Shown here piece by piece: positions 1 through 6,827 of a stretch of 64,000 bases of DNA (positions are counted from its first letter, which is position 1; the number at the start of each line of letters is the position of its first letter). The position numbers and the translations under genes were made by a program. Under the pieces are notes generated by a model that saw only the letters and a list, made by a program, of their open reading frames with translations, was not told the DNA's origin and did no database searches. The stretch is from Glycomyces harbinensis. GTDB lineage: Bacteria; Actinomycetota; Actinomycetes; Mycobacteriales; Micromonosporaceae. The stretch covers positions 124,001 through 188,000 of the forward strand of contig NZ_FNAD01000006.1 of assembly GCF_900101745.1 (NCBI RefSeq), written 5' to 3'.

Positions 1-164
1 CACGTGTAGTTGTCCATGCCGTCGAGGTCGCCGACGATCGTGGGCAGGGCGGTGCCGACGATGGTCTGGTCGAGCGAGGCCAGGAGCATCGTGAGCATGA
101 GGGCGCCGAAGAGGGTGTAGAGCTCCCGGCGGCTCATGCCCGCGGGGCCGGTTCGCTCACTCAT
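1..164 (-). CDS. MFS transporter, DHA2 (EmrB/QacA-like) family, N-terminal fragment
   Basis: The first 54 residues are visible; the gene runs off the left edge. After a short cytoplasmic start comes a first membrane helix with LASLDQTIVGTALPTIVGDL, the helix-1 signature of 14-helix drug/proton antiporters of the major facilitator superfamily. The ATG at 164 is chosen because the signature lies at the expected depth, about 30 residues in. It follows the GH42 gene on the same strand with about 50 bp between, so cotranscription is likely, although the family suggests export rather than sugar uptake. The substrate cannot be told from this fragment. Confidence 0.8.
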   Translation of the reverse strand, partial: MSERTGPAGMSRRELYTLFGALMLTMLLASLDQTIVGTALPTIVGDLDGMDNYT

Positions 165-178
165 ACCGCCGAGCGTAT

Positions 179-202
179 GGCCCGCCTCGCCTGGGGCGGG
201 CC
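179..202 (-). terminator. Hairpin between GH42 gene and MFS gene
   Basis: GGCCCGCC pairs with GGCGGGCC around an 8-nt loop, 12 nt after the GH42 stop and 15 nt before the MFS start. There is no clear U tract, so it may be a partial terminator or an mRNA-stabilising hairpin that lowers expression of the transporter relative to the glycosidase. Confidence 0.4.
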
Positions 203-213
203 GAAACGGGGCA

Positions 214-2121
214 TTAGGGCTTCCTGTCGACCGCCCACGATCCGGCGGGGACGATGACGTGCCCGACCTGGGCTTCCTTCTCGGTGTGGTTGATGATGAA
301 GCGCCACTGGCCGCGGTCGACCACGTCGACGCCGGCCCAGCCCGGGCCGGTCAGTTCGAGCGCTTCGAACAGGCGGTCCCAGGCCTCGTCGACGAGCTTG
401 CACGAGACGTACCAGGCCTCGCCCTCGCCGAAGGGGTTGACGGTGACGGCGGGCTGGTTCTCGATGACCTCGCCCGTGGCGTACTGCGTGACGCACTGGG
501 CGCCGCGCAGTTCGACCAGTTCGCAGAAGCGCTCGGCGGCCCCGAAGTTCCACAGGGCGCGCAGTTCGCCCGAGGGCTGGGGCAGGTGCTCGGTGACGCG
601 GATGCCGAACAGGTCGGTGAGGCCGCCGAGGTACCCGTCGAGCCAGACCTGGCAGTGCTCGTCGACGGCGCCGGTGAGGTAGGAGGCCACGAGGCGCCCG
701 CCGCCGGCGGTGAACCAGCGCAGGTTCTCGGCGGCGGCCCGGCTGAGCACGTACGTGGTCGGGGCGATCACCGTGGAGTACTTCGACAGGTCGCCTTCGG
801 GGGCGACGAAGTCGGCGACCACGCCGCGGTCGCGCAGGACCCGGTGGATCTGGGCGACGTTCTCGAAGTAGTCGACCGGCGCGGGCAGGTGCCCGCCCGC
901 GGTGGCCCACCACGAGTCGGGGCTCCACAGGATCGCGACGCGGGCCTCGACGGGGGACTCGACGGTGCGGGCGAGGCCCGGCAGCGTGTTCCCGAACTCG
1001 GTGACCTCGCGGAACATGCGGGTGTTCTTGCCCGCGTGGGGGACCAGTGCCGAATGCCACTGCTCGGAGCCGCCGCGTCCGGCGCGCCACTGGAAGAACA
1101 TGGCGCCCTTGGAGCCGCGGCTGATGTGGATCATCGAGTGGCGCGCCATCCGGCCGGGCGCCTTGGCGATCGACCCGTCCTTGGAGTGGACCGTGGCCGC
1201 GGCCTGCTCCATGAGGATCCAGTCCCCGCCGCCGGCCCACGAGCGGGAGAGGTCGGCGTGGAGGGCGCTCTGCTGCTCGGCCCTTTCGTCGGGCGCCGAG
1301 GGGTAGGAGTCGAACGCGACGACGTCCACTTCGCCCGCCCACTTCCAGTGGTCGACCGGGACCCATTGGCCGAACACGAAGTTCGTGGTGACGGGGATCT
1401 CGGGGTTCGCCTCGCGCAGGATCTCGCGCTGCTCCTTGTAGTGCGAGAGCATCGCGTCCGAGGTGAAGCGCTTGAAGTCGAGCTCGTGCGCCGGATTGTG
1501 GAGGTACTGGGTCGCGCGCGGCGCGAGGACCTGGTCCCACTCGCCGTACCGCTGGCTCCAGAACGAGCCCCACCACGCCTCGTTGAGCGCGTCGATCGTC
1601 TCGTACTTCGCCTCGAGCCAGACCCGGAACGCCCGCTCGGCGTGCGCGGAGTACGAGGCCGACCCGTACTCGTTGTGGATGTGCCACATGGCGAGCGCGG
1701 GGTGCTCGGCGTACCGCTCGGCGAGTTTCGCCGCGATCCGCCGGGACGCCTCCTGATAGTCGGGCGCGCAGACGTCGTAGGTGTCGCGCGAGCCGTGCAC
1801 CTGCACCACGCCGTCGGGGCGGGTGTTGAGCGCGTCCGGGTAGGCGATGCCGAACCACGGCGGCGGCGAGGCGGTCGGGGTGGCGAGGTCGACGCGGATG
1901 CCCCCGGCGTGGAGCTTGTCCATGATCCGGTCGAGCCAGTCGAAGTCGTACTCGCCCTCGCGCGGCTCCAGGCGCGACCAGGAGAACACCCCGAGGGTCA
2001 CCAGGTTGACGCCCGCCTCGCGCATGAGCAGGACGTCGTCGTCCCAGACGTCCTCGGGCCACTGCTCGGGGTTGTAGTCCCCGCCGTAGCTCAAGCCGTC
2101 GACGCCTTTGGGCCAGTCCAT
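214..2121 (-). CDS. Beta-galactosidase, glycoside hydrolase family 42
   Basis: 635 aa, usual for GH42 enzymes, which release galactose from beta-galactosides (lactose, galacto-oligosaccharides, plant galactan fragments). The N-terminal TIM barrel begins GGDYNPEQWPEDVW, a GH42 hallmark. E151 in HIHNEYG is the expected acid/base and E305 in ILMEQAAAT the expected nucleophile. The trimerisation domain and the C-terminal beta domain follow. There is no signal peptide, so it is probably cytoplasmic and acts on imported oligosaccharides. The ATG at 2121 has a good GGAGG ribosome site upstream. A ROK-type operator sits about 50 bp upstream. The MFS gene follows on the same strand. Confidence 0.93.
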   Translation of the reverse strand: MDWPKGVDGLSYGGDYNPEQWPEDVWDDDVLLMREAGVNLVTLGVFSWSRLEPREGEYDFDWLDRIMDKLHAGGIRVDLATPTASPPPWFGIAYPDALNTRPDGVVQVHGSRDTYDVCAPDYQEASRRIAAKLAERYAEHPALAMWHIHNEYGSASYSAHAERAFRVWLEAKYETIDALNEAWWGSFWSQRYGEWDQVLAPRATQYLHNPAHELDFKRFTSDAMLSHYKEQREILREANPEIPVTTNFVFGQWVPVDHWKWAGEVDVVAFDSYPSAPDERAEQQSALHADLSRSWAGGGDWILMEQAAATVHSKDGSIAKAPGRMARHSMIHISRGSKGAMFFQWRAGRGGSEQWHSALVPHAGKNTRMFREVTEFGNTLPGLARTVESPVEARVAILWSPDSWWATAGGHLPAPVDYFENVAQIHRVLRDRGVVADFVAPEGDLSKYSTVIAPTTYVLSRAAAENLRWFTAGGGRLVASYLTGAVDEHCQVWLDGYLGGLTDLFGIRVTEHLPQPSGELRALWNFGAAERFCELVELRGAQCVTQYATGEVIENQPAVTVNPFGEGEAWYVSCKLVDEAWDRLFEALELTGPGWAGVDVVDRGQWRFIINHTEKEAQVGHVIVPAGSWAVDRKP

Positions 2122-2169
2122 GGGGGTCCTCCGAGGTGCGCGTTCACAGCGCGCGGCGGCACTGCGGGT

Positions 2170-2196
2170 CAGTTAGTTGTAAGACAAAACTAACTG
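2170..2196 (-). promoter_or_regulatory. Inverted-repeat operator upstream of GH42 gene (ROK/XylR-like)
   Basis: Perfect 9-bp arms CAGTTAGTT and AACTAACTG separated by 9 bp. The core resembles the TTAGTTT...AAACTAA operators of ROK-family sugar repressors such as Bacillus XylR. It is about 50 bp before the GH42 ATG, an AT-rich island in GC-rich DNA. No ROK regulator gene is in the window, so control would be in trans. Confidence 0.75.
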
Positions 2197-2244
2197 GTTC
2201 CGGGGTGTTTCGGCCAGCCTAATGCGTGCGAATCGGACTCGGAT

Positions 2245-2967
2245 CTACTGGGAGGCGCTGAGCGCGGCGAACCGCTCGTGGCGCAGCCGCTCGGGCCACG
2301 TGTCGTCCAGCGGCGGCAGCTGCGCCGGGTTCACCCCGACCGCCCACGCCAGGAGCAGGTCGGCGAGCTTCGGGTTCCGCGCGAGCCCCGGGCCGTGCAT
2401 ATAAGTGCCGATGACGTGCCCCGCCCAGGCGCCCTCGGTCGCGCCGTCGTTGCCGACGCCGGCCGTGACGCGCGCGAGCGGCTGCACCGCCTCGCCCAGG
2501 TGCGTGCGCCCGCCGTGGTTCTCGAACCCGGTGATCGGGCCGATGCCCAGCTGCGGCGCGGCCTCGCCGGCGATCTCGCCCACGGCCCGCGACGGGCCCC
2601 GGTCCGAACGCAGGTCGAGGATGTTCAGGCCCTCGTAGGCGCGGCCGTTCGCGTAGAACGACGCGCCGAGCAGCTGGTACCCCGCGCAGATCGCGAGGAT
2701 CGGCTTCCCGGCCTCCGCCGCGCGGCTGAGCGCGCCGTCCTGCAGGAGCCGGTCGGCCGCGACGGCCTGCGGGCCGTCCTCGCCGCCGCCGATGAGGTAG
2801 ATGTCCGCGGTGTGCGGGATGTGCTGGTCGCTGCGGATCTGCATCGGCTCCACGTCGATCCCGCGGGCGCGGGCGCGGTGCGCCAGGACCAGGAGGTTCC
2901 CCCGGTCGCCGTAGGTCGACAGGAGGTCGGGGTAGAGCCAGACGATGCGCAGGGTGCTCAGTGCCAC
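2245..2967 (-). CDS. gatD: Lipid II isoglutaminyl synthase, glutaminase subunit GatD
   Basis: 240 aa class I glutamine amidotransferase of the CobB/CobQ type. GatD supplies ammonia to MurT, which amidates the D-glutamate of the lipid II stem peptide to D-isoglutamine. C94 in LAICAGYQ is the nucleophile and H191 in GTYMHGP the catalytic histidine; both fall at almost the same positions as in the S. aureus enzyme. Start is GTG at 2967, 18 bp after the murT stop, so the two form an operon. Cytoplasmic. Confidence 0.95.
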   Translation of the reverse strand: MALSTLRIVWLYPDLLSTYGDRGNLLVLAHRARARGIDVEPMQIRSDQHIPHTADIYLIGGGEDGPQAVAADRLLQDGALSRAAEAGKPILAICAGYQLLGASFYANGRAYEGLNILDLRSDRGPSRAVGEIAGEAAPQLGIGPITGFENHGGRTHLGEAVQPLARVTAGVGNDGATEGAWAGHVIGTYMHGPGLARNPKLADLLLAWAVGVNPAQLPPLDDTWPERLRHERFAALSASQ

Positions 2968-2985
2968 GGTGGAACGCTCGCTCTC

Positions 2986-4230
2986 TCAGTTGACCCGGTT
3001 GAATTCGGCGCGCACGTCCTGGAACGCCGTGTAGTTCGCCACGACCTCCACCGGACCCGGCGGCACCGCCGCGATCGCGGCCCTGATGTCGTCCACGACG
3101 ATGAAGTCGACCCCGTCGACCTCCAGGCGCACGGCCAGGTCGGTGCGGCGGTCGCCGGTGACGACCACCTTCCGGCCCGACAGGGAGGTGAAGTCCACGT
3201 CGTAGATCCACGAGGTGTCGAACCCGTCGACCTCGCGGGCGTTCAGCGACAGGACCACCGGTGGGCCCTGCTCGATCATGTCGAACGACTCGAGCCAGCC
3301 CGCGGGGTTCTTCGCCAGCAGCAGCCGCAGGTGCCGGCCGTCGCGCTCGACCTTCGCGTACCGCCCCGCCACCGACGTCACCGCGGACAGCCGCGGCGCC
3401 GCCTGCACCGGGTCGACCCCGAACAGGCTCGCCACCGCCAGGGCGGTGGCCGCGTTCGCGCGGTTCACGCGCCCGGGCAGCTGCAGGTTGAGGTCGTAGC
3501 GGCGCCCGTCGGGCCCGACGACGGCCTCGCCCTGCTGCGCCACCGACCACTGCGGGCTCGGGCGGTTGAGGCCGCAGTTCGTGCAGCGCCAGAACTCCCC
3601 GAACCGGTCCAGGTGCGCCCCGCAGTTGGGGCAGATCGCCGAGTCGGCGGTCCAGCTCTGGCCCGCCGCGACCCACACCACGCGCTGGCAGACCGAGGCG
3701 GCCCACACGATGAGCGGGTCGTCGGCGTTGGCGACGACCGTCGTCTGGCCCGCCGAGGCCTGGAGGGTCTGGCGCCACTTCGCGGCCAGGGCGGTGACCT
3801 CCATGGCCCGGTCGAGCTGGTCGCGCGAGAGGTTCAGCAGCGCGACGACCTTCGGGCTCGCCGCGTCCAGCAGCTGCCCGAGGTAGTGCTCGTCGCATTC
3901 GAGCGTGGCGTACTCCGCCTTGGGGGCCTTCGCGAGCGCGGTCGTGTGCCCGGTGGGCATGTTCGCGCCGAACGAGTTGGTCGCGACCTTCCCGATCGCC
4001 TCCAGCGCGGCCGTGGTGAAGCGCGTGGTCGTGGTCTTGCCGTTGGTGCCGGAGATGAGCACGACGTGGCGCCCCTCGGCGAGGAGCTCCAGGAGCCGCG
4101 GTTCGACGATCAACCCGACGCGGCCGCCGATCACCGAGCCGTCGCCACGACCGGTGGCCCGCGAGAGCGCCGCCGCGGTCCTGAGGAGCGTGGTGGCGAA
4201 TTTCGCGCGTGGGGTCAGATTCGCGCTCAT
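2986..4230 (-). CDS. murT: Lipid II isoglutaminyl synthase, Mur-ligase-like subunit MurT
   Basis: 414 aa. The Mur ligase central domain has the P-loop SGTNGKTTTTR (residues 60-70). A four-cysteine zinc ribbon (C200, C203, C216, C219) is inserted in the middle domain, a feature that separates MurT from ordinary Mur ligases. The C-terminal DUF1727-type domain (with YDVDF) is where MurT meets GatD. It amidates lipid II using ATP and ammonia from GatD. ATG at 4230. It is transcribed away from mraZ, so two peptidoglycan transcription units face apart across a 590-bp gap. Confidence 0.95.
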   Translation of the reverse strand: MSANLTPRAKFATTLLRTAAALSRATGRGDGSVIGGRVGLIVEPRLLELLAEGRHVVLISGTNGKTTTTRFTTAALEAIGKVATNSFGANMPTGHTTALAKAPKAEYATLECDEHYLGQLLDAASPKVVALLNLSRDQLDRAMEVTALAAKWRQTLQASAGQTTVVANADDPLIVWAASVCQRVVWVAAGQSWTADSAICPNCGAHLDRFGEFWRCTNCGLNRPSPQWSVAQQGEAVVGPDGRRYDLNLQLPGRVNRANAATALAVASLFGVDPVQAAPRLSAVTSVAGRYAKVERDGRHLRLLLAKNPAGWLESFDMIEQGPPVVLSLNAREVDGFDTSWIYDVDFTSLSGRKVVVTGDRRTDLAVRLEVDGVDFIVVDDIRAAIAAVPPGPVEVVANYTAFQDVRAEFNRVN

Positions 4231-4640
4231 GCGGGCTCGCTTTCGGCTTGATCGGACTCGACGACTATGAAGAAGAGTTTGTCACACGGCCACCGGATCG
4301 CGTGATGAGTGGCACCGGTGCGTGAGCTGCGTCGGACCCCGCCGCCGCCGCAGTGACGAACGCCGATGCGGGCCCGCGCCCGTCGCCCCGCCCGCACCCG
4401 GGCCGGAGCGGCTTCGCCGCGCCGCATCCCCGCCTCCGGGCAGCGGCTCCGCGGCGCGTCCGCCGCTTCCCTCCCCGCCCTCACTCCACAGTGATCAGCC
4501 GCGCGCGGACCGTGCCGGGTCTCGTCGCAATGCGTGCGCGAGTCGTCGCCGACCGGCCGATCCGATTGGGGCGCTTCCCACCCGAAGGGGTGAACTCTGA
4601 ATGAATCTCGCCTTTGGACCCCCATGTTGCGCACTCGTCA

Positions 4641-4656
4641 CTCCACACTCCTCCAC
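4641..4656 (-). promoter_or_regulatory. Reverse-strand pair of MraZ-box-like hexamers
   Basis: On the minus strand GTGGAG occurs twice with a 10-bp period (GTGGAG-GAGT-GTGGAG). This is the same hexamer and spacing as the middle unit of the mraZ array 70 bp away. It could be a weaker MraZ site acting on murT-gatD. It may also be chance, as only two units are seen. Confidence 0.35.
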
Positions 4657-4718
4657 CGATGCTGACCAGCACATACGTCACACCAACCACGGAAGCCACG
4701 CGGAAACAACCCCCATAG

Positions 4719-4748
4719 GTGGGGAAGAGTGGAGTAAGGTGGGGCGCA
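4719..4748 (+). promoter_or_regulatory. MraZ box array (three direct repeats)
   Basis: GTGGGG-AAGA, GTGGAG-TAAG, GTGGGG-CGCA: three GTGG(G/A)G units spaced exactly 10 bp, one helical turn. This is the known architecture by which MraZ binds its own promoter and represses the mra/dcw operon. It lies 73 bp before the mraZ ATG. Confidence 0.85.
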
Positions 4749-4820
4749 ATGGCGGGACTGGTGGCCCGCCAGCGCGGTCGGGGAGGCCGCGCAGCCTGAG
4801 AGTCACGGGGGGTGGCGCCG

Positions 4821-5252
4821 ATGTTCCTCGGTACCCATACCCCGCGCCTGGACGACAAAGGCCGCGTCATCCTCCCCGCCAAGTTCAGGGAAGGACTGGC
4901 GGAGGGAGTCGTGATCACCAAGGGCCAGGAGCGGTGCCTCTACGTGTTCCCGGAGGCGGAGTTCGCGCGCATCGCCGAATCCCTCCAGCAGGCCCCCATG
5001 TCGAGCAAGACCGCCCGCGCCTACAGCCGGGTGTTCTTCGCCTCGGCCCACGACGAGGTCCCCGACAAGCAGGGCCGCGTCAACATCCCGCCCCGACTGC
5101 GCGAATACGCCGGACTCGACCGCGACCTGGTCGTCATCGGCGCCTCGAACCGGGTCGAGATCTGGAACACCACGACCTGGGACGAATACCTGGAGGCCTC
5201 CGAGGAGGCCTTCGCCGACATCGAAGAGGGCGACCTGCCCGAAGGACTGTAG
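4821..5252 (+). CDS. mraZ: Transcriptional regulator MraZ
   Basis: 143 aa with two AbrB-like repeats, each carrying the D-x-x-G-R signature: [13 protein letters not shown] near the N terminus and [13 protein letters not shown] in the second half. MraZ forms a ring-shaped multimer and represses the division/cell-wall operon it heads. I choose ATG 4821 ([10 protein letters not shown], the family's usual start) over the in-frame GTG at 4812, because the GGGGGG ribosome site at 4807-4812 is 8 nt before the ATG. rsmH follows after 17 bp. Confidence 0.96.
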   Translation: MFLGTHTPRLDDKGRVILPAKFREGLAEGVVITKGQERCLYVFPEAEFARIAESLQQAPMSSKTARAYSRVFFASAHDEVPDKQGRVNIPPRLREYAGLDRDLVVIGASNRVEIWNTTTWDEYLEASEEAFADIEEGDLPEGL

Positions 5253-5269
5253 AGAAGGAGGTGAGCGGA

Positions 5270-6247
5270 ATGAACGCATCGAACGCACCGCATGTCCCCG
5301 TCATGCTCGACGAGGTGCTCGACTACCTGGCCCCCGCCGCGGCCCGGCCCGGCGCGCTGGCCGTCGACGCGACCCTCGGCGCCGGAGGCCACACCGAGGC
5401 GCTCCTGACCGCCCACCCCGGCCTCACCGTCATCGGCGTCGACCGCGACCCCGCCGCCCTCGAACTCGCGTCGAAGCGGCTCGCCGACTTCGGCGACCGC
5501 TTCATTCCGGCCCGGGCGGTTTACGACGCGATCCCCGAGGTACTGGGAGACAACGGCTTCGACGGGGCCGACGCCCTCCTGTTCGACCTCGGCGTCTCCT
5601 CGATGCAGCTCGACCAGGCCGACCGCGGCTTCGCCTACAGCCAGGACGCGCGCCTGGACATGCGGATGAACCCCGACGACGCCCTCACCGCCGAGATCGT
5701 CGTGAACACCTACCAGCCGGGCGACCTCGTGCGCATCCTGCGCGAATACGGCGAGGAGAAGTTCGCGACCCGCGTCGTCAGGGCCATCGTCGACGCCCGC
5801 GCCCGGGCGCCGATCACGTCCAGCTCCGCCCTGGCGGACCTGGTCCGCGACGCCATCCCGGCCGCGGCCCGCCGCACCGGCGGCAACCCGGCCAAGCGCA
5901 CCTTCCAGGCCCTGCGCATCGAGGTCAACGGCGAGCTCGAGACGTGGGAGCGGGCCCTGCCCGCCGCCCTCGACCGGCTCACCCCCGGCGGGCGCGTGGT
6001 GGTCATGTCCTACCACTCGCTCGAAGACCGCATCACCAAGCAGGAACTGGCCCGCCGAGCCAGCTCCTCCAGCCCGGCCGGCCTCCCGGTCGACCTCCCC
6101 GGCACCGAGCCCACCTTTCGACTCCTTACGAAGAAGGCCCAGCAACCGACCCAGACCGAACTCGACCGCAACCCGCGAGCGGCGCCCGCCCGGCTCCGCG
6201 CCGCGGAACGCATCGCACCGTCCACAGGACCAGGAGGCGCACCATGA
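5270..6247 (+). CDS. rsmH: 16S rRNA (cytosine1402-N4)-methyltransferase RsmH
   Basis: 325 aa. It methylates N4 of C1402 in the decoding centre of 16S rRNA. The S-adenosylmethionine site is seen in VDATLGAGGHTEALL and VIGVDRDPAAL; LFDLGVSSMQLD and the C-terminal VVMSYHSLEDR are family hallmarks. ATG 5270 follows an AAGGAGG site. It overlaps the next gene by 4 bp (ATGA), showing translational coupling within the division operon. Confidence 0.96.
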   Translation: MNASNAPHVPVMLDEVLDYLAPAAARPGALAVDATLGAGGHTEALLTAHPGLTVIGVDRDPAALELASKRLADFGDRFIPARAVYDAIPEVLGDNGFDGADALLFDLGVSSMQLDQADRGFAYSQDARLDMRMNPDDALTAEIVVNTYQPGDLVRILREYGEEKFATRVVRAIVDARARAPITSSSALADLVRDAIPAAARRTGGNPAKRTFQALRIEVNGELETWERALPAALDRLTPGGRVVVMSYHSLEDRITKQELARRASSSSPAGLPVDLPGTEPTFRLLTKKAQQPTQTELDRNPRAAPARLRAAERIAPSTGPGGAP

Positions 6248-6819
6248 GCGACCAGTACCGTCGAGCTCAAGCCGACCCCGAGGAGATCATCAAGGCCGCC
6301 CGCCGCCGGGCCCGCGCCGCGTCCTCGCGCCGCAGGTCCCTCGTGGGCGAGTCCGCCGATGCCCCCGTCTTCGACGGGAACCTCGCGGTGCAGCCCGAAA
6401 CGGTCCCGATCGACCTGCCGCCCGTGGAGGCTCCGGCCGCGCCGCAGCGCGAGACCGTGGTCATCCCGCGCACCAAGACCGCCGAGCGCCCCGCCACCAA
6501 GGCCGCGCCCGAGCCGGTCGAGGTGCCGCGCCCGGCGTTCGTCGGCGGGATCATCGCGCTGGTCGTCGCCGGCATCGTGGGCCTGCTGCTGCTGAACGCG
6601 GTCATCAACCAGGACGCCTACCGGCTCCAGGAGCTGCGGACGCAGGCGGGCGAGCTGGACCAGACCGAGCAGGCGCTGGCCGACGAGCTGACGAACCTGA
6701 ACTCGCCCAACAACCTCGAGGCCGCGGCCCTGCGGTACGGGATGGTCCACCCGGAGAAGGTGACCTACCTGTACCTCCCCGGCGGCGAGACCATCGAGCT
6801 GCCCTGGAACCGAGAGTAA
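6244..6819 (+). CDS. ftsL: FtsL-like septum protein (septum formation initiator family)
   Basis: 191 aa bitopic protein. A basic, Arg-rich cytoplasmic N terminus and Pro/Ala-rich linker come first, then one membrane helix near residues 98-118 (FVGGIIALVVAGIVGLLLL), then a short leucine coiled coil (YRLQELRTQAGELDQTEQAL) and a C-terminal beta segment. This is the shape of FtsL, which joins FtsB/DivIC and FtsQ to activate septal PBP. Sequence conservation in the family is low, so the call rests on topology and its place between rsmH and ftsI. The long cytoplasmic tail is typical of actinobacteria. Confidence 0.85.
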   Translation: MSDQYRRAQADPEEIIKAARRRARAASSRRRSLVGESADAPVFDGNLAVQPETVPIDLPPVEAPAAPQRETVVIPRTKTAERPATKAAPEPVEVPRPAFVGGIIALVVAGIVGLLLLNAVINQDAYRLQELRTQAGELDQTEQALADELTNLNSPNNLEAAALRYGMVHPEKVTYLYLPGGETIELPWNRE

Positions 6820-6827
6820 GGACGTCG

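Larger units (their letters stand above)
4231..4820. other. 590-bp divergent intergenic region between murT and mraZ
   Basis: No convincing gene. The murT-proximal part is very GC-rich and has a chance open frame on the minus strand with no ribosome site and no domain. The mraZ-proximal part is less GC-rich and holds the MraZ box array (4719-4748) and a reverse-strand pair of similar hexamers (4641-4656). Promoters for both directions must lie here, but I could not assign -35 and -10 boxes with confidence. Confidence 0.7.

Noticed and set aside
4227-4634. Minus-strand open frame extending into the murT/mraZ gap
   Set aside because: No ribosome site, no recognisable domain, Arg/Pro-rich composition expected of chance frames in GC-rich DNA.
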